Assembly: GCA_002794785.1 (NCBI GenBank)
Contig: NBBA01000005.1
Coordinates: 62,001-126,000 of the forward strand
Origin: Coniferiporia sulphurascens
Lineage: Eukaryota > Basidiomycota > Agaricomycetes > Hymenochaetales > Hymenochaetaceae
Direction: 5' to 3'
DNA length: 64,000 nucleotides
The translations under genes were made by a program, and so were the position numbers. Under the pieces are notes generated by a model. It saw nothing but the letters and a program-made list of their open reading frames with translations. It had not been told where the DNA came from and ran no database searches. Below are positions 1 through 11,044 of this stretch, piece by piece; position 1 is the first letter of the stretch; each line of letters starts with the position of its first letter.

Positions 1-630
1 CGATATTCACTAGAATCGAAGCAGGTACGTTTTGGAACGCATGCGGGAGAGCATAATCCCCGATGGTTTATGTAGATGTAATGATCCGTTTTTCTCATTT
101 CAGGGGACGGAAATGGCGTGTTCTGGGCTTATTGCGAAGTCTAGGCTGAGGCCTAAGTGCTATACATAAGCTGCTAAGTTCCCTATCTAACGTCCTGAGG
201 CGCTTAGGAGCGCTTCGATTCTGATGTTTTGATTTTAAAACACACTATGGGAGTTCGCTATGAGGTTGGGGTGATGGATCGCGACCAGTGGAGCAAGGAT
301 CATGGGTGCGGACGCCACTCTTCAATCTCGGGAATGCTAATGCTCCTGCACCAGCATAAATTGTGTAAATTGTGTCCTGGGAGCACTTAGAAAAGGAATT
401 TAAGATTTAATGAGTTGGGCTATCATTATCCAAAACAAGGTCATAGTGATTAAAAAGATAAAAACCCAATACTGTAAAACAAAGAACGTAGGATGTTTCT
501 AGGTGATAAATTATCCGAAAACGTATACCATAGCGAATGCATGTCAGCACGAACGCGTCTAAATCTTTTCTTGTCAAACCGTCTCCACCGGCACAAGCGT
601 CCTCACAACACAAGTGCACTTGCACCCGCT
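1..630. other. Intergenic, no gene seen
   Basis: Moderately AT-rich sequence beyond the 3' end of the mitochondrial carrier gene. Open frames here are short and lack family motifs. The last part probably holds the carrier's 3' UTR. Confidence 0.5.
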
Positions 631-1808
631 CTACACATACTTCGAGAACCACGGAATCAAGCTCTGGGCCAGCGTATAGCTGAACACGAGCTTGGGGCCC
701 ACGACGAGGATCTTCGGCGTGAGACCCTTGAATAGCCCGCCGACGCCCTCGTTCCGCACAAGCTCTTTGAATACCGTGAGACCGTTCACGCGAGTCTCGA
801 AGTTCGCATTTTGAATGCGCGTTTTGATGACATCGAGGGGAGCGGCGACGGTGATGCTGGCTACCGCCCCTGCAATGGACGCGATGAAGTTTTGCGACCA
901 GGTAGCGTCCGAGTAGGAGGTTACGCCGAGGAGATCTTTGGTCGCTGCAGAGGCACCGAAAAGCTGTGCAGATGAATTAAATCAGGTTGAGATGGAAAGT
1001 AGCGAGCCCTTGGATGAAAGACACGTACAGCGAAGGAACCTGGGGCGTTACGCGCCATAGTCCATCCCCATCCGCGATAGAGCGTCGTACCCTCTTCAAG
1101 GAATATCCGCACGACACCGCGTCCACGGAAGGCCTCCGGGTTGACTTGACGCTTGATCTTAAGCGCATCAAGCGGGAGGAGCACCTACGCACGAAAATAG
1201 TTAGGAAAAGAAAATTGCTACTGCTGGCGGAGCAAACAAAAATCTCACTCACCACTTCTCCAATACCTGTCAGGCTTCCCGCGGTCGCCTGCATCATCAT
1301 CTTTCCCTTCCGCTCACCGAAGGTATTCGTGAAAGAAGACTTGTAGCGCGACGAGATAATGTCATTGAACCACGGCTGCCCGCCGAACTTGTAGACACGC
1401 TGCGCGACCTTGTAACCCGCGGCGTAGCCAAGGCCGGGAAAGAGTGAAAGGAGGCGGCGTCCGATCGGTGCAGTGGCGTGCTCGCGGAAGAGGATCGTCG
1501 AAAGATTGCCTGAGGAGACCTGTGGACGTGTCGCGCCGAGAACCGACGTTCGCGCCGTCAGCTCAGCTAGAGATTATCGGCAGGTGTACGAAGAGCAAAC
1601 CTTGTCTTTGTTGCTCATGAGACGCTTGGCAATAGTATCCACAGGATGAAAGACAAGCAGCTCAGCGATGCCTGTCGACATAGACGCCCTCCGTCAGAAA
1701 CTTCATTCGCCCGATGATATTGAATATCCAAAACACACCAGACGTCCCAGAGCCAAGGACACGGGCAGCCCCGCTATCTTTTCCTTTCCCACTAGCAATA
1801 GGAGACAT
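631..1808 (-). CDS. YHM2: Mitochondrial carrier of the YHM2 (citrate/oxoglutarate) type
   Basis: Mitochondrial inner-membrane solute carrier; the yeast YHM2 family exchanges citrate for 2-oxoglutarate. Exons read (minus strand) 1739-1808, 1601-1671, 1253-1519, 1029-1184 and 631-963, total 897 nt, 298 residues, close to the family's usual ~310. The product shows GIAELLVFHPVDTIAKRLMS near the N-terminus, then FPGLGYAAGYK, a methionine-rich KMMMQATAGSLTGIGE stretch, RGWGWTMARNAPGSF, a second carrier signature around APLDVIKTRIQ, and PKILVVGPKLVFSYTLAQ at the end. These are hallmarks of YHM2 rather than of a generic carrier. All introns keep phase; the second uses a GTTTGC donor and a CCACAG acceptor 81 nt away, chosen because the nearer acceptor would leave a 39-nt intron. 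The ATG is the only one upstream of the first exon's carrier motif. Substrate is inferred from family only. Confidence 0.93.
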
Positions 1809-3270
1809 TTCTAGAAAAGATAAGAGAAAAAGAAAAGCGGGAGCGACAATAGAATGGCGGTGAGCAGAGCTGAAGGGACCAGCAGAAAATTACAGCCGAT
1901 TTTCACGAGTTGTGTCACGTGGCGGATGCCATCATCACGTGGACTCTATTTTGCCGCGCTCTCGACGGTAAAGCACGGTACACGGAAGAAGAGCGGAGTT
2001 AGCTGGCACTAGCAGCAGCGTTGACTTGAGTTTAAGTGTGTGAGCTTTCGGTTTATACTCAGACCTTATCGCCCAGATATATACCTTTGCTATCGTTGAT
2101 ATTGTCTAGCTAAAGCCCAGAGGGGGCCAGCGATTACTATAGTTCTCAATCTCATTTAGTTCAGTAAACTTTAGGGTTTGAAAAGACGGGGCTTGTGCGT
2201 TTTGGTCAGGGACATGGACAGAGGGTGTTGCAATACCACATGGAACCGGGGTTGGAATAGTTTCCATCTACTGACGGGATAGGGGTTTTCAATAGAAGTC
2301 GAATCTGGAAGAAACGAAGAGCGGGACGCTCGTGGAATTACGGTACACTTTCAGCACCGTCCTAGTCTAAGACGGTCGCGCTTCCTGTCAGACACACAGC
2401 TCCGAAGGTTTACGGGAGCTTGTCATTGAATAGAAAGAGATGGACCTGTGGGGCTGTCATAGCGTTTTATTCAGTAGTAGTATCGATATGCAAAGTACTG
2501 GGGATGAAGCGGACGTCAGGATATAGCTGCGATGGGTGGCAAGAACAAGTGCGCAATTGGCCAGGGGCGCAGAAATGGAACCATGGGACTGAACGGCAAC
2601 ACTTCATCAGTTCGGGCCTGGAGGCCATCGATGTTCCTAAGAGTTTGCTTGTAAACTTGGAACCGGCGCTGCCGGGAGGAGTAACAACCGAAGTATCGCA
2701 GTCGATGCCGCTTCTCTTGCTGATATGATTTCGCGAAATCAGCCACCAGGGCCTTCGAACCGTCTAAACTTGTGCATCGATTTAATATGCGCGAGGACGA
2801 CTAAAAAAGCATGCAAAAGATGTGGAACGAAGGATAGAAGAGAATCGAAAGATGTGAACAGGGTGGATTCCGTTCATTAATCAGAGTCCGATATAGAGAC
2901 AGTGGAAGGGGTGAGAAGAGGTAGTTCAAATTCCAGAAAGAGTAAGGTGGCAGTGAGCACGAATGACCAACAAGTACAACGCGAAGCCCTGCATTGAAAC
3001 TACGCAATGGGGATATCCCGCAGGTAGGAGACTGCGACTAGTTCAATATAATCCCAGTATCGTGATATATTTTCGAAAGCTAGGACAAATGCTGTTTTAG
3101 CCGTAGGACAAGCGACGATTACGCCTGAAGCATGGAGACGTGCATCAAATGCATAGTATTGTTGGCCAGGAGTGGTAATGAGTTCATCGACGCGGGTCAG
3201 ACCGTTCTGTAGATTGAGGCCTTTACGCAGTTCTCACCTAGATGCAACCCTACTTCCCAATAATCCCTAC
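1809..3270. other. Intergenic, no gene seen
   Basis: About 1.5 kb between the carrier promoter and the small membrane-protein gene. The longest frames (100 codons or fewer) start at non-ATG codons or lack any recognisable motif. A 78-codon open stretch on the minus strand around 3010-3230 has no start codon and could not be joined in phase to the neighbouring small gene. Confidence 0.5.
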
Positions 3271-3567
3271 TCACTCCACTATAGCTGGTATACCCTCTTC
3301 CGATGGCGAACCGCGCAGTTTATAGCCCAGCCAGAAGAGGAAGACTATGAAGGCCAGCAGGGCAGCACGTTGCCAGCGTGGTGGTGTCGGAATTTCGAAG
3401 CGCGGGTCATGAGGGAGCACAGTACGGTGTGCAGGAGACAGGCGACCGACATTAACCTCCTCTTCATCAATATCGAGGCGCGTAGTGCTGTATGGTGGTA
3501 GCTCGTTTCCCGGTGCTGGCGACGGTCCAGGAGACGACGGCAGGCGCTCATATCGGGAAGAAGACAT
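3271..3567 (-). CDS. Small hypothetical single-pass membrane protein
   Basis: An intronless 98-residue frame from a good ATG. The first two thirds are polar and Pro/Ser-rich, opening MSSSRYERLPSSPGPSPAPG, with an acidic patch near residue 32. A hydrophobic helix at roughly residues 69-85 (ALLAFIVFLFWLGYKL) is followed by a short tail. This layout of a disordered cytosolic N-terminus and one C-terminal anchor recurs in basidiomycete proteins beginning with similar SRYEPL-type sequences (recalled, not searched). No catalytic motif. It could be the first exon of a longer gene, but no in-phase continuation was found. Function unknown. Confidence 0.45.
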   Translation of the reverse strand: MSSSRYERLPSSPGPSPAPGNELPPYSTTRLDIDEEEVNVGRLSPAHRTVLPHDPRFEIPTPPRWQRAALLAFIVFLFWLGYKLRGSPSEEGIPAIVE

Positions 3568-6549
3568 TTTGCAAGCGTTCGACCCAGAGATGGCAGATGT
3601 AAATGATTACTTCCAGCTTGAATATGTAAAGAGCGTGAATAGTCTTGAGACCGAAATGTTCAGACGGTTGTTAGTGAGTCGCCAACGACGCGTTGCCACT
3701 TGCTTGATCAGGTTTGTAACACTTTCTCACGGTGTTTGTTCAAGTGATCGAAACTATTTTTATTCAAGCTGTTCTTTTTCAGATGGCGAAAAAGCTCTAC
3801 TGAGTAGTTGAATACAAGGATATTCTTCTACAACCAAAGACTCTCGAGAGCTTAGAATCTTAGGAACAACGGCGGCGCCAACTCTTCTTAGTGCCGACCC
3901 TATTCAGCCGACTCGCTTCCGGGACAATACCGTAGATACTTCAAGCCTTCTTACGAGACCTGGACCGCAGAAGACGAGGAATTGTCGGACCATCCCCCCT
4001 CCCTTGCAGGCCACGTTATGCTTGTCCGGTTGCTCCGTACCAACTCCGTGCTGCCGTTGCTGTCGTTTGACTCATACTTCTCTCGTACCGATACAGAGCC
4101 AACTGTTTACAACTATCGGCCCGCTCCATCCAACCGCCATTCATCCAAAATGAATATCCTTCAGATGTTCTGGCACCACAAACGTACGTACATCCTTCCT
4201 TCCTCACAGCTGTTAGCTCTAGCTTTAGGTGTCGTCTTCCGTCAAAAAGGCAAATTGGCTGCAAACAGAGTTCTGGCTCCAAGGCTAGAAACGGTTCATT
4301 CGTGAGTATGTGAACTCTCATTATTTATCTAAATACACTATCTAAACTCTTCATCTTCTCGGTGCCGAAACGCACGTTCTTCGTGCCCTGAGAACTTGCT
4401 AACGCAATTTGAGGACCTGCGTGGTAAACCCGCATCTCGGATATTCCTCGCAACTAGGCTCTTCGATATCGGCCAAAAGGAACCATCTGTCTGATCCCAG
4501 ATTTGAAGCCTGCCGCCTCCGGGCCGCTCTATATAATGTCTAAATTTGCGGTGCCCCGTCTTTGCATCCGATAAACCTAGGCAGGTTCTATCCGACAACC
4601 ATATGCATCTCCGGAAGGCCTCCCGGGAATGCGGCGTTCGCTTCACAACTAAGTAGCATAAGGCAAAGGTACTGCCCCTCGTCGCGCTGGTGATCTCCTC
4701 CCAAACCTGTTATATACTCGCTTTCCGAGTGATTCTTAATTTTCCGTTCCGCGGGCTAGTCAAATTAGTCCCTCGGCTTGCACACGGTAATTATCAACGC
4801 GCAGATATCCCGCTTCCGAACGGCTAATAGGATAGGACTTACGGTTGATCTGCTTTCGCGAGCGCGAAGGTGATTGCGGACCCGGGAACGGCAGCTTCTT
4901 CGCGAGCCGAATTGGTCGATGCAGCACGCTGTGCACAGTGCAGCCGAGACGTTGCCTGAAATATGACACGTCGCAGATGTTTTTAACCCTATTCAGTCCA
5001 ATGATAGGCTTTCGGGGCCGTGCTTGTGGCCGTGGTTAACTGGGGGCATCGGACCCCGGTTACTGATGTGAATTTCCTTCTTCCAGGATCTAGGGACTGG
5101 TCACTCAGAATTCTATCTTTGGTTCCGCACTTATGAACTGATACCTTCTCGGCGGCCGCAGATGTTAATTTACAGAAACAACGCAACGAAATTCTCGTCT
5201 GGAGACTATGCCAACGTTTTTATCATCGAGTCAACATCCGTACTGATCACCCCCGGCATTGTCAGGTATGCAAAAGAGGTTCCGGGTCGATACAGGGTAT
5301 GTGACGTCAGTACAAAATATAGTCGGAACCGGCACACCCGTGCGCAGAAGATCTAATTTACAAGGTTCGAGATACACCCTCAGGAAGTACATGCTCTTGG
5401 CAAATTATGCTTCGGACTAATATTCTGGTTTCTTGCACCCTAAATTTTATAGCATATGATCTTGGAATCGGTCCCACTTGTGCTTCTCCCCGATGTATCG
5501 GATTCCGGTCCGCTAACTAGCTGGGCCCGTTTGCGGCGTCGTCCGGGTTATCTGCGGAATCCGTTGTCAAAGTCGGCCATATTCATATGCTATAACGGCA
5601 GTTGCGGAATGGGCCCGAAGCGACTATTCGAAAACGTCCTTTACGAATCCATTATGCTGCAGTAATGTCCATTCTGGAATAACTTAGGAGGTTTATAAGT
5701 GGTTCGTATCCTGCCTTCTCCGGATCCATCTATCCAACCATATCTTTAGGTCAAAATGGCTGTTCCCGATCGCTCCGAAATTCCGTACGTCCTTTAAAAC
5801 CCTAATAACATTAGATATGGTTTCAGATTGATGCTACCCGACATAATTAAGGACACAGTCGCTATCGCTGGACTCAATAGGCCCGTCGAAATTATTTGGC
5901 GTTCGGCTTCCTAGTTCGTAGTAGCCTTATGAATCAGTGGGAGCGAAGTCGAACGAGTCTAAAGGGCTATTGTATTGGGAACCACAAGAACGAACGGCGT
6001 CTTGTTCGGAATGCCTCAACTTTGCGGTAAACCACAAGGAGGTCGTTCTTGGACGTGTAGGCTTGCATTACATATGGGCAACTTCTCAGTGGGCACATCG
6101 AGAATGCCCATCTTAGTTTTGGAGTCGATTTGGATGATGGTGCGTTGCGTCCCGCATTCACGAGTGCGGCCAGTTTAAAACAGGGGCAAGTCTTTTCTCC
6201 GAGAGAATTCCGCTTATCCTACTTACTTGTGCGTTCAGAGGTACACAGCTGCGAGATAACCCAGCCTGAATTGAAAGCAAGATGGAGACATCAGTGTTTG
6301 GATATCTACAGAAGCGGATCTTACAGCGTCGTAGCTAGTCCGAGTACGCCTCGTCCACACCGTCAATCCAACACATGTCTTCCGGCCAAAATTATACTAC
6401 TTAGTTGGCATAATCACGGGATTCATCGACTCAGGAAATTCCGTAATTGTGGAAGAGCGCGCACGGATATACATGTGTATACAATCAACCCTGGATGGAT
6501 TGGGAAACTAGGAATCAGACTTTCAGTAAGCCTTAAACTGCTAAGTTAA
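3568..6549. other. 3-kb tract without recognisable genes
   Basis: No frame longer than about 140 codons, and none with family motifs, was found on either strand. No terminal repeats, A-rich tails or target-site duplications were visible. A short stretch near 6380-6470 reads like a retroelement aspartic-protease DSG motif in one frame but has no supporting context. It may be decayed sequence. Confidence 0.4.
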
Positions 6550-8191
6550 TTACAACAGTGATTTAACAGATTCGTGGTCCATTTCCAGGAACCCCACTTT
6601 CCTCCAATTCTCCATCCATCGTTGTACGTCCTCCTCGCCGATCTGCGGCAAATTGTGGTCTCTGAGCGTCTGAGACGCCTTGATAGCTTTATCGGAGCGA
6701 ACACCCTTCGACAAGATCGCCTGCCGTACGGGTCGCCCATCTGCGTGGACTTGACTATCATCTCTCCCTTTTCGAAACAACGGGAGCAGTCGCAAAGCCG
6801 GATTTTTTCGCAGCGCCCCTCTCATGATCTCGCATGAGGACACTCCGGGCGTTTGAGAGGCTTCATGACGGACAAGGGCGTTCGAGCGCTCTAGGTCGTC
6901 CATCCACTCGTCAAGATTGACGATAGGTAAGTGAAGTTTCCGCGCGAAGATTGATATGAGCACGTTCCACTCGACCGGTCTTGGGTGTACTAGGTGCAAG
7001 TACGGCTCCTCTGAATCGAGCATATCCAGTAGAGCCCGTGCAGCAACCTGCGTCGTGTTCCAGGCAAAGACCTACGCAGGACACAATATAAGTACACGAG
7101 GCTGCGTACGGGGGACAAAAAATTGTCAGAAATAAGGTACACACGCACGCCAGGAGTGACAGGAAGCTTTCCCAAGAATATGCTAGACTTGATCAGTGCT
7201 GCAAACCACTGCTTCTCGCTCCAGTACCCGTTCGGACCACCAACGAGCTGCCCGACCCTGATAACTGTCGGTCTCAAAGCTGTGTGTTTGGCCGCTTGCG
7301 CCAGAACGTTTTCCGATACCCATTTGGCCTCGGCGTAACCCTGGCCAATTGCGCCATAAGGAGTATCGAGGTGCTCTTCTGGCCATAGCTCATCGGGATT
7401 TGACGGGTCCGAATCTGTGCGGCAAACACAAATTTAGCGGAACCATAGGAGAACTGTAAGACTCTCCGGAAGGGGCCTCAATCTTGAAGACTTACAGTGA
7501 AATACTCCAAGGGAACTGATGAAAATCAATTTTGCTGGACGATTCCCGAAAGCTCGAGAACACAGGGCAAAATCAATGAGGTTTCGTACACTCTGGATAT
7601 TCGCTTCGAAGTTCTGGACTGGGGCGCTGAAATTGACCTGCCAGCCTTGGACAATGAGGTGAGATTAATGCGTTGTAATAAACGAATACCAAGGATCTTA
7701 CCGTTGTGTATAATGTGCGTAACGGACGATTCGAGCTATAGAACGTGAGAGCCTCGCATTTTATATCAATCTCTGCAATTGCATACCTTCGCAAACATGT
7801 CTGGATCCATACCGAACCCTTTTATCCTGAAATCCCCATCTAACAAACGCACCTTAGGGCTCTGGAGTAATGCCTCATCTAATCCCTCCCTTTTGTACGC
7901 TCGCGCATGCCTCTCATAGACAGTGACACCAGTCGTAGATGGCCGCGAGACTGCATATGCATATTTTACAAATGTCGACGTCGTAAGCTCCGCGAGGATA
8001 CTTGATCCAAATGTGCCAGTGCTCCCAGAAAGAAGCACTACAGCTTGTTTACGGTGCTCAGGCGCTCCTTCGCCATAGACAAAAGTCGAGGAGTCAGAAG
8101 GTGTGAAGGAGGGGAAGTCCGCAGTGTATTTCTTGACAAGCTCTTCAAGAACAAGGGGCTCAAGTTGATAAAACCGTGACGTTGTTGACAT
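6550..8191 (-). CDS. Free-standing thioester-reductase-type NAD(P)H reductase (orphan R domain)
   Basis: Reductase domain of the adenylate-forming reductase/NRPS-terminal family (NAD-binding 4, extended SDR), which reduces a carrier-bound thioester to an aldehyde. Exons (minus) 7787-8191, 7702-7735, 7496-7645, 7149-7414, 6550-7071; 458 residues, all phases agree. The nucleotide-binding loop GSTGTFGS is at residues 56-63, HIIHN-W-VNFSAPVQ follows, then a serine in FISSLGVFH, and the catalytic YAEAK pair at about 223-227, then the family's RVGQLVGG and PRPVEWNVL segments. No adenylation or carrier domain precedes it: the ATG lies about 350 bp from a tRNA gene and the next gene upstream is unrelated. 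It is therefore either a genuine stand-alone reductase or the 3' relic of a larger AFR. The enzyme class is firm; substrate unknown. Confidence 0.85.
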
Positions 8192-8545
8192 CTCGTCGCA
8201 AAGGACAAGTATGAGTCCCTGGTCTCGCTCTTCAAGTTGCCTAGGATTTATGAAAGCTAAACTCCTGTTGTGGTTAACCAGCAGATCTCGGACCGTCTGT
8301 GTTTAACGGTGTGTTACTTAGTGATGGAACGATGTGAATTTATAGATCGTGAGAGAGCCTGGAGACGTTTACTGTACGATCAGTTCCTAATCTTTACAAT
8401 AATTTACATGTAACCAGCCGTCAGGCGGTTCCACTGCCTGTAGGTGTAAAAGGGATCTTGATAATCCAACAGGAACGCTCGGTGTATCTTCCAAAATAAA
8501 ATAAAGTGTCATTTTAGAAATACCCATGTATAAAAGAAAAAAATT
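8192..8545. other. Promoter region of the reductase gene
   Basis: Short spacer between the reductase start and the tRNA 3' end. The frame stays open upstream of the chosen ATG for some 20 codons without an earlier ATG. No domain sequence is visible. Confidence 0.4.
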
Positions 8546-8617
8546 GATTCAGCCAGGGGTCGAACCTGGAACCATCTGTGTGTTAGACAGATATCATAAC
8601 CGCTAGACCACTGAATC
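8546..8617 (-). tRNA. tRNA-Val (anticodon AAC)
   Basis: A full cloverleaf on the minus strand: 7-bp acceptor stem GATTCAG/CTGAATC, D-arm beginning GTCTAGCGGTTA, anticodon stem TCTGT/ACAGA with loop CTAACAC (anticodon AAC, reading GUU), five-base variable loop, and T-arm CCAGG-TTCGACC-CCTGG. No intron. It resembles eukaryotic tRNA-Val in the D-arm and anticodon arm. The minus strand continues into a T run just past the 3' end, a suitable RNA polymerase III terminator. CCA is not encoded, as expected in a nuclear gene. Confidence 0.95.
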
Positions 8618-9043
8618 TTGATATATTATCAATGAAAACAAATACCTATGAGTCGTCAATCTCGGGGACCATGGAATTACAACTAAGAGAAAAATGCATC
8701 CAAGGCTCAGAACGTGTCGCCAAACTTGAAGCATACCCCTATCCCCGCCTAGTTTGCAGGGACAAAAATGATAAATGGATCTGCTCATTTTCGACATGTG
8801 TGTGGACTACAGTATGCGGAATGGAAGAGAGCGAATCTGGTTGGAATGGATGCAGAACAGACGTGGCTTCAGTCGGTCCCACTATTAGCCCTGCATGGGC
8901 GACATAAATTGAGTACACATTACACCAAGATAGGAAGAACAAAAAGATAGAGGCTGGCAGAGAGTCTACGGACCCGATCAATAGGCTCCCGACATACGTA
9001 TGCAACCCCCTCCAGACGCAAACTCAGAACACGAAGCGTAACC
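8618..9043. other. Intergenic, upstream of tRNA and 3' of the DUF2855 gene
   Basis: About 430 bp, with no gene seen. Open frames are short and overlapping on both strands. Confidence 0.45.
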
Positions 9044-10582
9044 TCACAACTTCGCAGTCCCTTTCACACCCGAACCAGTACGCGCATTCGCATCAGCATT
9101 CGCCCCCGGGCCGCCCTCGTCCCACATACTCCACACAAGCCCGCGCTCAGGGCCAACCGCACCTCGCACGACCTCCTTATACGCACAAGCCACCGTGCGC
9201 CCGTCGTCGCCGCCATACACACGCTCGACGCGTACCCACGAGCGCCCGTCGCGCAGCAGTGCACCCCACGCCGAGGCCTGCATCGCCGAGATCTCCGTGG
9301 GCGACAGCTGTGCGCGGCGCAGCACGAGCCACTCGGGCATGAAGAACGACTCGGGTGCGGGGAGGTCGGAGGCCGCAGCCGCTTTCTCGACTACCGAGGT
9401 GGTCGTTGCAGGGCCTGAGACGGTCGGACGTTGAGCAGCGTCGAGCAGGGAAGCGTTGGCTGTCCAGCTCGACGAGCTCCCTGCGGGTGCCCCGGGGCTC
9501 AGGTTCGTGAGGCCAAGGCTGATCTGCGCAGCGAGTCGCGCGCCGTGCTCCGAGAGGAAGGACGCGCGGATGCGCTCGTTGAGCGCGTCATTCCCCGCTA
9601 CGTCAGCGTATATCCATCCCTTCCGCTCCCTTTCTCCCGAGGCCGAAGCCAACTCCGACCCAAAGAGCGAGGGGAGCGAGTCGTATTCGAGCACACGATC
9701 GTACAGCCCAAGTCCACTCGTGAAACCGACGTGCTTCGCGCTTGTCAGGCCCACGATACTGAGCTTCCCCGACGTACCGCCTCCAGCACCAGATTGAGCA
9801 AACTGCCTACGGATGAGGTACGCGAAGCAGAACGCGGTCTTGGACGACGCGGAGGAGACGAGGAAGCGCGTGACGCCGCCGCGGAACGCGGACGCGGCGA
9901 GCCAGTCGACGCACCAGAAGGCTGTCCAGAAGAGCGGGCGGTAGAGCATCATGAGGTCCTCAAGCGCTGGGCTGGGGTCGTACAGCCTATCAGTGCTGCA
10001 GCGCGTGATCATGTTGTACGGCCTCCTGTCTGTATATTTGGCGCCCCCTTGTCAGACAGGGGCGGAAACACCCAGCCACGACTGCTACGCACCTTTGGGC
10101 AAGTGTGGACGGGAGACGAAGACGGCATAGGTGCTGACGTCGGACGGGGAGATGGGCAGGAGGAGGTAGCGCGTCGGGGCGAAGTAGCCGTAGACGCGCT
10201 CCCCGGCCGCGACGCGCTTGTGCGAGGACCACACGACGGTGCCGAACCCCCAAGCGGGGATTAGGCCGTGCGACTTTTGCGATGTCGTTGGCGTCTCCGG
10301 CACAGTGTGGTACTCAAAGTACCTGGGTCAAAGTCAGAAACTGGTCGGGGTTACTTGAGAAGTCCCCACTCACCTGAAATGGGGTGCCTCGCCGAGCGCC
10401 TGGTAGGTGACATTGTTCATGGAGAAGCCGAAGCGGTCGACGCAGATGAGGACGTGGTCCGGTTTGTCTGTCGTCGGAATGTCCGACTCGACGAGGACGG
10501 GCTCGCGTGTGTCGTAGGAGCCTCCCTGCGCATTCACGAAGGAGGGCCGGGGGACGCAGAGCGTGAGGTTTCGGGGCGTCAT
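9044..10582 (-). CDS. DUF2855 family protein
   Basis: Member of the uncharacterised DUF2855 family, found in fungi and bacteria, with a fold thought to resemble medium-chain reductases (family knowledge). Exons (minus) 10374-10582, 10093-10322, 9044-10029; 474 residues. Diagnostic stretches are DHVLICVDRFGFSMNNVTYQ near the N-terminus, IPAWGFGTVVWSSH and GERVYGYFAPTRYLLLP in exon 2, then RFLVSSASSKTAFCFAYLIR, a nucleotide-site-like segment, followed by VGLTS. The start at 10582 (MTPRNLTLCVPRP) is preferred over an in-frame ATG at 10600 because a TATAAA box at 10636-10641 would leave almost no 5' UTR for the upstream one. Activity unknown. It is transcribed divergently from RPC19. Confidence 0.88.
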
Positions 10583-11044
10583 GTTTGAGTGCCAGCGCAA
10601 TCGGGAGACATAGACTTTATACAGGATAGCTGCGGTTTATAAGGCGTGTCCATTACTGCTGTTGAAGAAGGAGCACGCAGCGGCGGAGAACAATCCGCAG
10701 GATGCATGATAGTTGCTTCCGGAAACACCGTCTGGCTGCACCGGTGATGCGCTTCAATTGATTTCCGGTAGTACTCGTGCTCGTGCTCGCTTTCAGCTGC
10801 TTTTCGCCATTCCGTCTCTTCATAAAATTCCACCAACGAAATGGTGCCTTTTGTTGCTCTTGTTCCACAATTGAGTCTCATCGTTTTCTAGACCAAAACG
10901 ATGTAGAATGAATTATGGACAGAGATTTCATCTTACTTTTGGCTTGTTGTCACGTGATTACCACGCAAATTATGTCGGACTTCCGAGGGTGTCGTTCGTC
11001 TCTTCCACAGAGTCCAAGCACATCACTGGGCACCAACATAAGCG
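10583..11044. promoter_or_regulatory. Divergent promoter between DUF2855 and RPC19 genes
   Basis: A 460-bp region between two outward-facing genes. It holds a TATAAA box for the minus-strand gene and a 100-codon minus-strand ATG frame (10579-10881) whose stop overlaps the DUF2855 ATG. The plus-strand side shows no clear TATA close to the RPC19 ATG, as is usual for housekeeping genes. Confidence 0.5.
10636..10641 (-). promoter_or_regulatory. TATA box of the DUF2855 gene
   Basis: Reads TATAAA on the minus strand, 54 bp upstream of the chosen ATG at 10582. It helps decide the start. Inferred from position only. Confidence 0.5.

Noticed and set aside
1562..1600. 39-nt intron in the carrier gene
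   Set aside because: A longer 81-nt intron ending at CCACAG (1520) is a more normal size and gives a junction that fits the carrier family better.
3010..3230. 78-codon open stretch on the minus strand as a second exon of the small membrane protein
   Set aside because: No combination of GT donors and AG acceptors joined it in phase to the 98-residue frame, and it lacks a start codon.
6380..6470. Aspartic-protease-like DSG motif of a retroelement
   Set aside because: Only a few residues match, neighbouring frames are closed, and no element ends or other retroelement domains occur nearby.
9431..10264. 277-codon plus-strand open frame
   Set aside because: It is antisense to the well-supported DUF2855 exons, spans two introns and is charged and repetitive, as expected of a GC-rich shadow frame.
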